Assembly: GCA_023678885.1 (NCBI GenBank)
Contig: CM042958.1
Coordinates: forward strand, 15,990,852-16,054,851
Length of the DNA stretch: 64,000 nt
Origin: Pogostemon cablin
Lineage: Eukaryota; Streptophyta; Magnoliopsida; Lamiales; Lamiaceae
Reading direction: 5' to 3'
In this document: positions 23,413 through 35,708 of the stretch, piece by piece
Position numbering within the stretch: the first letter of the stretch is position 1
Layout of the letters: every line of letters begins with the position of its first letter
Made by a program: the position numbers and the translations under genes
The notes under the pieces: model-generated
What the model saw: only the letters and a program-made list of their open reading frames with translations
Databases searched by the model: none
What the model was told of the DNA's origin: nothing

Positions 23413-24435
23413 TTAAATCTTGTAGACAGGGATGATCCCTAGCAAATAGAAGCATTTCCTCATGACAATAGCTGTTGCTTCACACAATAACAGTCTACTC
23501 GTTTCCTCAGCAGATCCCACAACCTGCAACGCAAATATTAATCTCATTACTTGTATTCTACCTTAATTAATTAATTATACATTTTGCATGATTAAAAATA
23601 TTACACGTGATACCTGCCAATTGGTATAGAATCTTGTAAAGTGTTCAGACAAATTGTAAACATATTCACACCACATTTGGCAACAGCTTGGTGCATGCAT
23701 CTTCAACATTCTGATTATGTAAAACAGCAGAAACATATAATGAGATATAAAAACAAATACAAATAACCTATTCACTAATGGAGAGTAGATTGAAGTAGTA
23801 CCTCCGAAAATCGGATCAAGTGAAGTCCTAACGCCCGTTCATCCTGATGAACCAACGCCACCGTACCAATCTGTCAAACATAGCATCTGTCAATTCGTAT
23901 GCATTGCAAACTAATTGAAACTGAGAGAGATTTGCACACCTTCTTTAGCTCTTCCACATCTTTGCCTGATCTAAGGATGATCGAGCAGATACGAGCATGT
24001 GCATATTGCAGATATACAGCTGTATTTCCCTGCTCAAAATCCGGCAACCAACCAAAAGTAAATGAAATTTTGTCACCATATATCCTAAGGCTCTTTGGTT
24101 GGAATTAAAAAGATTAGTGTATCCAATAACCTTGTCACTAAGCATTTGATCAAAACTAAAAGTATAATTGGTAGTTCTGTTATTCTTCAAGTCAGCGTAC
24201 CTGTTATCAAGAGTAAGGAGATTTAATTGAGTAAAAGGGAGCACAATATTTGCTAGAAATTCTGAGGCTGTCAATTGGGTGTTTCATAAAATTCAACAAA
24301 CTAAAAAAATGAAGGGGATGAAACCCCGTTTTTCACGTATAAGTCATACCCCTCCTGAACGAGAGCACGTGACTTATTCCTCACGAATATCATTTCATAT
24401 CACGATCATTCTTCACTACTGTCTTAAAATGCCTT

Positions 24436-24624
24436 GTGAGGGCACGGAGATTGTCCCAAGCAATTCAAGATCGCATGTGTTTGTTATCTGGTGTGTACAT
24501 TGGCAATGTGAAGGTGCTTGTTAGATTGTCATTCGAGATAGACGTCAATAAAGAGGTGACAACGAAGTTAGCTGTGAGAGCTGAAGTTGGCCTTGCTATT
24601 CATGAAATAGATGGTTGTGGTTAG
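24436..24624 (+). other. Unidentified open frame inside an ArgRS pseudogene intron
   Basis: A 62-codon plus-strand frame containing RLSQAIQDRMCLLSGVYIGN and NKEVTTKLAVRAEVGLAIHE, with base composition more like coding DNA than the surrounding intron. I do not recognise the protein. It may be another captured exon piece, or chance. No start or splice context makes it convincing. Confidence 0.3.
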
Positions 24625-26489
24625 TTCATTATTCAACTTTATATTTGTTTTTTCTCAGATAGATTAATTTCCTTTCTGCAAAATTAAGATGCACTATCTT
24701 AAAATTACTACTGCACACCATTAGTGCCCCTTTGATCAGAGTATTTTCTATCTTAAATCAGACAAAAGGAAGAACTTACTTGACAGCTCCATACCCCACT
24801 GCTTCAGCAGTGCTTTCAAGTACCTCTGCAGTCCACTCTTCAGCCTTACCTACGCCAAACAATTACATTTTTTATGTTCAGAAACTCAATTAGGTATAAC
24901 ATCCATAGCAACTGAATCACAAATATTGTAGTTTGGCACAAATAGTTTAGCAGGACAAAACATGACAAAGAAATAAGAAATATAATGTTTAAGCTGACTT
25001 CTGTACAGATAAATACAACTTACAGCAAACACCATTTCGAAATGCTCTCGCTGGCCGACATCAGTAACATATATAATCCATTCTGCCTTCTCCTCATTAA
25101 GTCTATACCTACAATTCGTTTGAAGCAAATAATGACTAATCTTTTCCACACTGATTAACAAAGCATGAAGAACAAGAGAACATTCAAGTTTTCATATTTA
25201 ACAGCAGATCGTTTGCCAAATAAAACTAATTTGTACAGATAGTGAGAAATACCATGCACCAACCATCCAAACCATACATCACTTTTACCAAATGAGATAG
25301 TACAATTGATGATATTCAAGTCAGATAAATGCTCAAAACAATGATAACGAACTTAGGACAGGGTATATTATTTTTACTAGTCATCCAATAGAAGAGTAAT
25401 AAGATCATGAATAACAATTTACTTGTATAAGCCATAATAGAATAAAATAAGCAGCTAAGAAATTACCATAAAACAGCAAGATCTGTTGAAGAATAGTTGT
25501 AGCCACCATCCCTCTTTACAACGATAAGCGGTATTTTTTTTCTTTCAATGAAAATTACGCTAGCCCCTTCACTTTCCTTGACCAATCCCTTTTCATTCAG
25601 CAACTTTAATGTTCGAGGAATATAAGGATTGTAAAAGCTTTCTCCCTAGAAAGAAGATTTTTTAAATAACATGCAATCATTTGATATTAACTTAATAAAA
25701 AGCTAGTTTAGTTTTGGTTATTTTTCATAATTGTGCTGTGTTAGTGATGATGAAGTAAGTACCTTTTCCTCTAGGCAAACTCCAAGTCGCTGATACACTC
25801 TTTCATACCCCCTTCTACTTATTTCACAGATTTGTGTCCATGCATTCCTGTACTTTTCCTCCCCACTCTAAAACAAAGAAGGCATATACGCTCATGAATA
25901 AAGTAGGGGGAATTAAATCGCATAAGAGAGTAAAACATTTTTTACTCATTCCAATAGGTTAATTAAGTAGACCTGATTATCTAATTAACATACGTTAAAA
26001 ATAGACATCTTTACAAAAGTTTTAAAATAAGAAAAGCATTTGATATTCTAATTAACCTACCAGCATAATAAGAGTAAAATAGAAAAGTCAAGATATAATG
26101 TTAAATGTCAAAATTAACTTCAAAATACTTAAAATATAAGAATATAGTAGAATTTATTATGACATAGTGATTGCTGAAACATTATAGCAAATCAACTCAG
26201 AAGATATAACTTAAGTGACACCTAACAAAGAAATAAGGATCCAAGTAATACAAAATATAAAAATATAACCAGCATTTTGATGATATAATCTTCATAACTG
26301 CCATATCTCCATTTTGATCATTCACTTTCATCTAAATTCTGACAGCCCTGATCATTAGAATGTAGTAGAACTGTTAAGCTTATCAAGTGGTGAAAATGCT
26401 GGGTAATCCCTTGTGATCTGACTTCTTTCCCTGTTAAGGGTTATACATTATTTATTTGCTGAAAATTTACCAGTTAATGTGCAATGTAG

Positions 26490-26796
26490 GTGAGAGGACT
26501 TGTGAAAGAACATTTGGACTCCTTTAATTACTTTTTGGGGACGCAGATGAAAAAGATTGTTCAAGATTTCATCTCCTCCAGCAGTGATCCTACCATTTAT
26601 TTGAGGTTAAAATATTCTTTATACTCTGTGATTTCATCTGCATTACATTCTTAGGCATTATGTAATTTTGTACTTCAGTTGACTATAATTTTTTTCTTTG
26701 CAGGTATAGAGATATTTACATTTGTTCACCATCAGTAATTATAGATGGCATCCCCTGTGATCTCACTCCCCAAAATTGCCGTCACTCAGATACCAC
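26490..26796 (+). pseudogene. NRPC2: RNA polymerase III second-largest subunit fragment, antisense in an ArgRS intron
   Basis: Two exon pieces, 26490-26605 and 26704-26796, separated by a normal GT-AG intron, read VRGLVKEHLDSFNYFLGTQM-KKIVQ...SSDPTIYLR, then YRDIYICSPSV...LTPQNCRHSDTT. This is the N-terminal lobe of the second-largest polymerase subunit; VRGLV(K)(Q/E)HLDSFNYF and the LTP..CR block are characteristic of RPC2/NRPC2. Both frames are open and join in phase (AG+G = R), so the piece was copied with its intron, at the DNA level. It ends abruptly and lacks everything else of the roughly 1150-aa subunit. Imperfect copies of a 40-50 bp sequence (TTTACAAAAGCTTTAAAATA) lie on each side, near 26013 and 26966. 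Confidence 0.85.
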
Positions 26797-29168
26797 GTGA
26801 GTATAACAAGTTTAACTTTTCTGTCCATTATAGATGTTACGTGCATTTGAGATAATGAATTAAGCCTAAAGAATGTCCCTGATTTTTCAGGATGAGAAAT
26901 AATCATGGAAGGATAGTATGCTTATTAAATGTTATTAAGTAAACAGGAGGGATTAAATAGACACCTTTACAAAAGCTTTAAAATAAAAAAAGTATTAGTG
27001 AAATTTTTCATTTTAATTCACCTGAAGCCTGACTACCTGCCTTCTGGGCTTTTTCCTTGAATATTGGATCAGTGTCAAATCTCTGCTTGGATGCCTTATA
27101 AAATGCCTGAAAAAGGAAAAATCCAAATCAAACTCAGTACGAACATATTGCATGTGATAGAATACAGCACATTAATAATCAAAAGTGAACATATACACAA
27201 GCATGTAAGAGGGCCAAATGTAATTCTGGAAGCAAGACTCCATTAAATATACATCCCAGCTAGGGATACATGTTTGAATCTATCTACATTTATGTTGCAA
27301 ATGGCCAATAGAATGTGTATCTTTACGAAGTGTACTGAAGCTATTATACTCAACTAACAGAGCTCTTACAAAACTAAATTCATCCATATGGAAAATCCCA
27401 AATTATCATGTTACAATATTTAATCTGTACTATATAATACAGGCTGCAGTCCAACTAAAACGAAGTGATAAGTTAATATGACATATGATGTCAACAAAAA
27501 TCAAATAGTGCATAAGCCACTCCTCACCTCAAGATCTCCAATTGCTTGGTCACTTGAAACATCCATAGAAGGATACTTCTCAAAGAAAAACTCAATTAGC
27601 ATCCCAAACTGTAGAACATACAATATATCATCAGGAGCATCAATGGCAATAGTATATGTGCATGTAATGGAGTGAACGATTAGATAAATCAAAAGGAACT
27701 ACAAAGGGGTCATTACAGATTTCATTGAGGACCACAAGCCCTCATATTAAACAGATGAAAGTACTAGTCCCAGCAAAACAAAACATCAAAACAGACTCAT
27801 AATTTTTAAACACGATGAGTAATCTACCTGGGTGCTCCAATCACCAATGTGGTTCCTGCGAAGAACATTATTGGCATACTCCAACATCCTGGACAAAGTG
27901 TCCCCAATAATCGTTGATCTCAAATGACCAACGTGCATTTCTTTTGCTATATTTGGTGATGAAAAGTCTGCTGTTTTAATAGGGAGCTGTAGTCCCCACG
28001 TTTCAATGCCATGGACAAGCATTCTATAAATACTCTGACAACAAAGCAAAAAAAAAATGCTTAAGTATGCATAAACATCTTGTTAAAAGAAGTGTCAATA
28101 CATTCTCCATCCATCCATTTAATAATCTGATGTTTATATAGCCATCTTCAGCACAACTACAGAGCTCTATCATTTCTGATGGAGGAAGATTTCCAATGAT
28201 AGCCTAGAAATGAGAATAGATTTCAATTTCAACATTAATTGTCAAGAGAAATCCAAAACCATAAAATTATGAGAAAATGAGATGCAAGTAAATAATATAC
28301 CTCGCCAATAGATTTCAAATCTGTAACTCCTTTTACTCTTGAGAATATGGCCATGGCATTATTGCTACCTCAATCAAACAGTTATGTCCATAAGCAGTAA
28401 GAAGCATGAGTTGGTCTTATACATTTTCTAGTGCCAAAAGTTCCTGTTTTAATTTTTGTCCGAGCCGTTTTAATCTTTGGATTTACTTCTTGGAGATTGG
28501 CTCAGTAATTTTATCTATTCAACTTTTAATCTCGTGCTCATCTATAAGGTCCTCACTGGCCACTATATCAAAATGGAAAAATTTGATAAGTTTACAAGAT
28601 TCAAAATAATAGAAGTTCGGCAGTTTGATGACTCCTGTAGCTGTTCATTTGGACTAAAAACTCAATCGATAAACTTACAAACCAATCCTAATCCAAAATC
28701 CAAATACAGACAACTTACAGACTAAAAAAAAAACATGCTAACTAAAAGAACAATGAAAGAAGGTTCAGGAATCACACTACTGATAATCACCATAAGTAGC
28801 ATCCTTGCAGGGAGCAATTGCAGGATGCACTTTTATATCTTGAGGAACACTTCTTCTCAACGCCTCCTCGAAGAGCTTCGATATTTGGTGCTTAACACTT
28901 GCTGCACTCTGAACAATCTGAAGTCGGAAAGAAGATAAAATTTTTGTCAAGCTGTCTTAAGAGTAGTTCTACATATCAGTAACTAAGGATAAAAATTGCT
29001 ACATTTTGAAATTTATAAACCTTATTCACAAAAATACTACTACTAATTAAAGAATCAAAATTAATAAACAAGAAAGATCAAGAAGAATTCTTGAGGATGC
29101 AGGGTTAATACTAGTCCATAATCACCCCAAATGCAAATACGAAGCAATAAATGACTTACAGATGCCAT

Positions 29169-31082
29169 GACTGATAAGGACTTCAATGCTTCACTCTCAC
29201 GACACCTTCCCTTCACAACAAAAATCAACGGATTAAAAGGCCATTAGAAAAAACAAAAATTGAACAGAAATTCAAATTTTCAGCACAGTAATAATTATAT
29301 AACCAATTCAATACGTAATTATTATTTCTTTCCCTTTATTGTTAATCACGTAATTGCTCATTTTAGACAATCTTCTCATCGTAAGTCCATCAGAAATGAT
29401 CCAAGTGCACAGAATTTGGAGATTTTTCAGTTCTGACGTGGCATGACAAATTGACATTTTAGACACGTCAGGTTGCCACGTGTATAATTATTTCAAGAAT
29501 AATAATTAAAGGGTTAATTAAAAAAAACCATGAACTTTACTTCTATTATAAATTAATCTCCATTTTGAGAAATTGCAAAAGAAATCATCAACATTAAGTA
29601 TTGTTGAAAAAAAAAATCATATTTTTAGTCACAAATTATATTTTTTTTGCAATAATATTTAAGGTGGTGTTATTTTTTGTAATTTTTCAGAAGTTAGAAA
29701 TAATTTATAATAGGAGTAAAATTCGTGATTTTTTTACTATTAAACCCAAATAATCGATACGCAAATTTCTAAGATCGAGAGAGAAACTGATATAAAAAGG
29801 GTTATCTCACAAATTTCAGAAAGTGTTCCATAAATAAAAGTGCGTGACTTCTACCCCAAGTTTTAAGTCTAACTGCAGATATTAATAAACCCTAAACGAG
29901 ACGATAATTATTAATTATTAATAGGAATAATAACCTGAAGGCAAATTATAGTGTGTATGTGGGTCATATACAAATATAAACACTATACAATTATGAGCAA
30001 AAATGTATATACAATTTAACTTTTAGTTTTTTTAATGAAAAATTGAGTGTAAAAAAATATACAATTATTAAAAAAAATATAATATACACTATTAAATAAA
30101 AAGTTATACTGGATGTTGGTTTTTTTAATGAAAAATTTAGTGTGAAAAAAATATACAATTTTTACAAAATAGAATAAAAAGTGATACATACAATATACAG
30201 TCTAATTACGTTCTCTTTGCCCTCAATTTCGTCGGACCCCATAAATACGCTTGAATACTTTGCATGAAAGTCGTTTGAGACGGCATGCTAGAAACTATTA
30301 TTAATCAAATAGCGACCATATTTGTTACCAGAAAATTTCTTCCTGAGATAGTTGACAGAGTAAGCGGGTACAGATATTGTGTCACTGTATTGAGGCATTG
30401 AGAAATAAAAATCACCCTAGGATTCTAAGATAGCTACAGGTTTATTTGATAGGAAAAAAACAAGAAAAACCTGGAAGTTTATGAGCTGAGAGCCCTTTGA
30501 ATTTATTATCAGTTTCGTGCTACTTTTTTTTTTTTACTACGCATGCAATAGGTCTTCCCTTTATCACATGTTTCCTTATGTTATATCTAATAGGTGAATG
30601 CTACATTGGGGTAGAAGTTCATGTTGCTTTTAAGCTTATTTTTTAAACAAACTTAATGCAATGCTTTTCCGGACTTTTTTGACAAAGTATCATCTTATTG
30701 GTGTGTATATGTGTTGGCCACACCTATATAGGCCTTGTGTTAGCTGTTGTTGTCATCTATATTGTTGTTCAAAACTTTCACTTGTATAAATGGCCCACTC
30801 TTGTAGGCTTTATTAGCTGCTGTTGTCACCATTCTAAAAATATCCAATTTATTGAAGGGTTAAAGAAGATTGATGGCTGTTGATTTTACTTCTTTAATAT
30901 ATTATTACTATGTTTTTATGATGTCTTTCTTAGATCTAAATTATAAAAAATATTTGCAAGAAACTCATTTTTGCTGGATTAGAAAAAATATGTTACAGGG
31001 TGCAATTGTAACTGTGGCGGATCCACCATGGTACATGGCACAACTGTACCCCAAATTGAGAATACCTCTTCATATATATATA
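29169..31082. other. Intergenic DNA upstream of the ArgRS pseudogene
   Basis: No gene is supported. A 5' leader of the old synthetase gene may occupy the first 100-200 bases. The block near 30000-30180 carries two copies of a phrase around TTTTTTTAATGAAAAATT with AATATACAATT. A short frame with TVADPPWYMAQLYPK (30998-31050) looks like transposon debris. Confidence 0.5.
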
Positions 31083-32249
31083 TAGGGTTGGAGAAAAATA
31101 TCGAAATTTCGGTATACTGATTTTACCAAAATTTTAGGTATGCCGAAATTTTTGGTAAGGTATGATACCGTATTGAAAATTTTGATACGATAAAGGTATA
31201 TAAATTATTAATACCACGGTATTTCGGATTTTTGGATAATATGATACAGTATACTATATACTACATGATATATGCAATTATAATATATTATTTATATATT
31301 ATAATTTTTAATTAAATTATATATATACACTATTTAGTTAAAAGATTAAATCTAAAATCTTACGGTATATTTCATTTCATAATTATAAATGAGTGATAAA
31401 GTTGATTGACTTTAATGATATCTTGTACTTCTTTTTTAATTAAGCTTATATGAAAATTTAAAAGTATTGATTTTAATATAATTTTCATATGTTTCTTGTG
31501 TAGATCTCTTGGTACTATTTACTTTATTTAATGACAAACACTTATGTAAATCGAGTTTACATACATTAATTATGTAAACCATGATACTCTTTAATACATA
31601 AAAAATTACTCTTTAGCTAATGAATTGTTACTCTTCTAAATAAAAAAATTATTCTTCAAATTCTTGTAAATCCTGATTTATCGATTACTTTTTAGTACAT
31701 GAAAAATTACTCTTTAGAGATATGAATTATTACTCTTCTATATAAAATTATTACTCTTCAAAAAGTAAATTTTTATATATTAGTAATTTAAAAAAATAGG
31801 GTTTAGATATAAACCCGGTTTACATGAGACTCACTCTTATTTAATTTGGTCCTTTTTGGATTGTAGTATATTTTTCTTATTATAAATTTGTTATCTATTA
31901 GAATTTGTTTTATAACTTTTTTTCACTTTTCTAAATTAGAATTTGTTTTATGACTATCTTTCACTTTTCTAGTTAGTTTTTAATTAGATTTATTGAATTT
32001 TAAGTGCATAACGACATAGCAAACTATTTAATAGGACGATATATGCCGATATTTTAGGTATGATACAGTATACCGAAATATAGGTAAGCAGAAGGTATAA
32101 TATTTTCTTATATCAAAATATCAGTATACCGAACTATGGTATACCGAAAGTTTAGGTAAGATAACAGTATGATTTTCTATATACCAAAAATTTCGATACG
32201 GTATTCGGTATGACAAAAAAATTTCGGTATGTCATATCATCAACCCCTA
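31083..32249. mobile_element. hAT-like non-autonomous element rich in GGTATACCGAAAT
   Basis: Left end TAGGGTTGGAGAAAAATATC and right end GTCATATCATCAACCCCTA are imperfect inverted copies. Both arms are filled with variants of GGTATACCGAAATTT and its complement. Flanks are TATATATA on both sides, formally an 8-bp duplication but of low complexity. The middle (about 31555-31790) holds TTACTCTT repeats related to those at 41575 and 58365. Confidence 0.6.
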
Positions 32250-33542
32250 TATATATATATTGTATGTAAAGGTTTTTTTCAGTTTATATTTGTTTTTTCA
32301 CATGCTTCCCACCAAATATGACAAGGACGTTAAGAATATAATATGACAAGAAGTTACAAAATTTGATGTTTCCTAATTCATTGCTAAATTTAAATTTACA
32401 GTGTGATTTATGTTAATTGTTTTTACAAATTAATTTATTAGGGAAACAAAAAACTTGACATAAAATTTTATTTTTTTAATTCTGAATATAGGAAAATTTT
32501 AATTTTATGTAATTAATTTAGTTACAAATTAAAATTTTATGATTTATAATACTCTCTCCTTTCATAACATCGTTCATCTTTTCTTTTGTATATTAAAAGA
32601 AAATTTGAAGGATGTTGTATAATGAAGGGGTATAAAATTATATTTAAGTGATAAAAAAAAATTCGTAAACCGTATCCCCATTTTCAAAATTTGTAAGTGT
32701 CCATTTTGTTGTACAACTGTTATATCTCACATATCTAGAATTTTCCAAGCAATAAACACTAATGTAAACTACATCATTTTTACTACAAATGCAACTGAAA
32801 TAGATAAATTAAGGAGTTTTACCTATTCCATGCCTGAAAAATAGATAAACTATTAATTCGGGGCTTGAATTATTTTTTCTATTGATTAGGGGACTGAATT
32901 ATACAAAACAATCAATTCAGGGTTTAAATTCAAGGCTTGAATTAATAAAATAGGAGACAATATGTAATACCCCTAATCGATAGAAAAAATAATTCAGGAC
33001 CTGATAGTTTATACATTTTTTCTAGTGCTGGATTGAGATTTTTTCATAAATTTAATATCACTACAATGGATGGGAAGTGAGGTGTACTTAACCTAGTATA
33101 ACATAATGAGCGTATTTTGAATAATTATACAATATTATTATTGAAAACGTCTCTGTATATAGAAACCCAAATCAGAGATAACAATTTACTTTTTTATCCT
33201 AATTTTAACACTATATCTTTTAATGCTCGAATTGGCGAAAATACCATTTACTCGAATTCATTCGAGTAATGTATTCAAATAAAATAAAGAATAATTCTCA
33301 AATCAAAATTCGAGTCAAATTTTTTCCAAGTAAACATATTCGAATGATAAATTCAAGTTAAATAATGTATTCGAGTGATGAATTTGAGTTAAATAATGCA
33401 TTCAAGTAATGAATTCGAATAAAATGATGTATTCGAGTAATAAATTCGAGTTAAAATTTTAACACGAAATGAACACTTTTTTAACATGTTTGTTAATTCG
33501 TGTGAATGCTCTGACACGAAAACATTCGTGTGAGGTCATGAA
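32250..33542. other. AT-rich spacer between hAT-like elements
   Basis: No gene is supported. It contains the fold-back repeat listed below and, at 33230-33460, many degenerate ATTCGAGT(T/A)A repeats that continue on the far side of the hAT MITE (34130-34480). The MITE therefore jumped into this older repeat field. Confidence 0.55.
32836..33022. repeat. Fold-back inverted repeat
   Basis: The left arm contains TAAACTATTAATTCGGGGC and TTGAATTATTTTTTCTATTG; the right arm is its imperfect inverted complement (ATCGATAGAAAAAATAATTC, then CTGATAGTTTATAC). Loop about 80 bp. It could form a long hairpin RNA if transcribed. Confidence 0.7.
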
Positions 33543-34116
33543 TAAGGATGGCAACGGGTAGGGTACCCACTTATTTTGGGGTACCTGTATCCATATCCGA
33601 TTAAAAAAATAACTACTCGTATCCGTATCCGTCCCGTTTAAAAAATTTATTATGGTATCAGTACCCATCCCATTACCGTTTATCACTATCCGCGGGTACC
33701 CATACCCATTTAATATTCATTTATTTTATATATTTATATTTTTTATTGTCTAAATAAATATAATAATAAAAATTACATTATTATTAATTAAATATAAAAT
33801 AAATATAATATAAATTGTATTATTTTAAATAAATATTTAATAAATATGATTAAATAAACTTATAACTATTAATTAAATATATAAAATATCTTATCATATA
33901 TAAATTATATAATATATATTAAATTTTAAAAAAATATATATATAATCGGGTTACTCGCGGGTATTTGAGACATTACCCGTACCCGTCACAAACCCTAATG
34001 GTATTTTTCACAACTACTCGTACCCGTTCCAAACTCATTTAACACTACCCGTACCCTACCCATTAGGGTTCGAGTAGACCGGGTACCCGAAAATACCCGT
34101 TCCATTGCCATCCCTA
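33543..34116. mobile_element. hAT MITE, 574 bp, with perfect 8-bp target duplication
   Basis: Starts TAAGGATGGCAACGGGTAGG and ends CCATTGCCATCCCTA, its inverted complement. Flanked by GTCATGAA on both sides (33535-33542, 34117-34124). Both arms carry GGGTACCC/CGGGTA motifs; the core is almost pure A/T. Same family, inverted orientation, as 44805-45365. Confidence 0.9.
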
Positions 34117-35532
34117 GTCATGAATGTTTAAGTTAATTCGAAGTGTTTTGGCTCAAGATGAACGCTTCTAATTCGTGCGAGGTCCCTTCAAAAATTAACA
34201 TAAAGATGAATTCGTTTGAGGTAATATTATATTAAATGAATTCGTGTGAATGTATTAACATGAAAATGATTCGTTTGAGGTCCTGAATTCCAACAATAAT
34301 TAACATTAATGTTAAGTGAGTTATATTCGTGTGATTTACATTTAATAGGAAAATAATTAACACGATAATAATGAATTCGAGTCACATTTGTGTAAAAAAT
34401 TCAAGCAATGTTTCTTAATGATTATTCAAGCAAAAATTGTTCTACTCGAATATATTACTCGAATATTCAAGTAAATGATATTTTAGTTAATTTAGGTATA
34501 AAAAGATATAGTGTTAAATTTAGAATTGGAAAAATGTGTATAAAAATAGGATACAATAATATTTTTTTAAAAAAATACAAAATCATGGTAATTGATATGT
34601 ATTACCATTTATTATTTTTCATTGCGAAATTAAATATACTTTAAATATGGTTTTTATTAAATGGGCTGGCATATTTATTTCAAAAGATTAAATATGATAA
34701 TTTATAAATTGATTGACATTAGAATTAATTAATGAGTTTATTACTCTCAGATACACATTTTTAACCATATTTACTATTAGGTACATGAAATTTAAATAAT
34801 TACTTTCACATACAAAATATTAAAATAAAATATCAAATATAACCTTATACTCCATACACTTTTAAACCAATAACCCTACCCCTCGCCCACTCACCGGCGT
34901 TGACCGACCATTGACCGCCGGCCGGACAGTCGTTGGCCGCTGCTGACCGCCGCCGCCTGCGGCCGGAATTTAAAATATGTAAAAAAAATTGTGCAGAACA
35001 ATTGTGCAGAACCAAATTGTGAAGAATCAAATTGTGCAGAACAATTGTGCAAATACATAGGGGTATTTATGGTATCACAATCATAATTGTGTAGTTATGA
35101 GTAATAGTGTTTTGAGTCATGTAGTTTATAACAATTATGCATTTTTTGTATATCTCGTAGTAAGTGACCCTTAATTAATTAATTAATACTTAATACTAAA
35201 ATATTGAAAAGAAATTAAAGATGAAATTATTAAAAAAAATAATAAAAATAAATTAAAATATTGTTAGAATGACATAGATGTATAAATACACTCTAATATT
35301 TTATAAGTATAAATAAATTTATAAATAATTATGCATTTCTAAACTTTTTCAAATACTATTAAATAGTATTATAACTTTTTTATTTATAATAAATTAAAAA
35401 TGTATTTCAATTTTTTAAATATAAAAATATTTTTAGAATTTTTCAATATATTTATAACTTTACAATTATTTTTAAATTCATTTAATTTTTTAAATATATA
35501 TAAATAAAATTGTTTAGAATTTTGCCCAATAC
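34117..35532. other. Intergenic DNA with a GC-rich patch
   Basis: AT-rich apart from the sharply bounded GC-rich patch listed separately. No gene is supported. Confidence 0.55.
34871..35050. repeat. GC-rich patch followed by AATTGTGCAGAAC repeats
   Basis: About 100 bp of strongly GC-rich sequence (GACCGCCGGCCGGACAG, CTGACCGCCGCCGCCTG) in very AT-rich DNA, then four variants of AATTGTG(C/A)AGAA(C/T) between 34990 and 35050. It may be part of an unrecognised MITE; no boundaries are clear. Confidence 0.5.
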
Positions 35533-35708
35533 TCATGTAGTATTGAGTATCTACTCAATTGACTCATAGCATTATTATTATAACCCATGAAATTTTAGCC
35601 TTAATATGATCACTTAATTAAGTCCATATAATAATTGAATAGCTAATATAATTGCATAATAATATATTGCCCACAATTAGACTATATTAGAAATTAAAAT
35701 TTTCAACA
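35533..35708 (-). repeat. Truncated 3' LTR of the copia element
   Basis: Homologous to 40831-41004 over its full 176 bp (shared TCATGTAGTATTG...ATCTACTCAATTG and ATAATTGAATA), then breaks off at 35533 where the 5' LTR continues for a further 280 bp. Many substitutions separate the two copies, so the insertion is old. Confidence 0.8.

Larger units (their letters stand above)
23413..29168 (-). pseudogene. Arginyl-tRNA synthetase pseudogene
   Basis: Class I arginyl-tRNA synthetase locus, exons in the normal order (minus strand): 29168-29160, 28917-28781, 28364-28301, 28203-28102, 28034-27828, 27608-27528, 27106-27022, 25867-25763, 25645-25467, 25108-25024, 24849-24780, 24200-24131, 24029-23940, 23870-23802, 23710-23614, 23523-23413. 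HVGH (HIGH motif) and the C-terminal end ITPVYKI-like GIIPVYKI are present. Defects: an extra G in exon 27106-27022 (85 nt where 84 fits), a 2-nt loss in exon 23710-23614 giving TGA, and an absent segment between 25024 and 24849, where about 65 residues including the KMSKS-equivalent GEDGKRFRTR loop should lie. The flanking phases (0 and 1) do not join. An extra A at the 28364 acceptor costs one residue of the GDYQCNNAM block. GDWGTQ reads GDWSTQ. The functional copy must be elsewhere. Confidence 0.9.
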
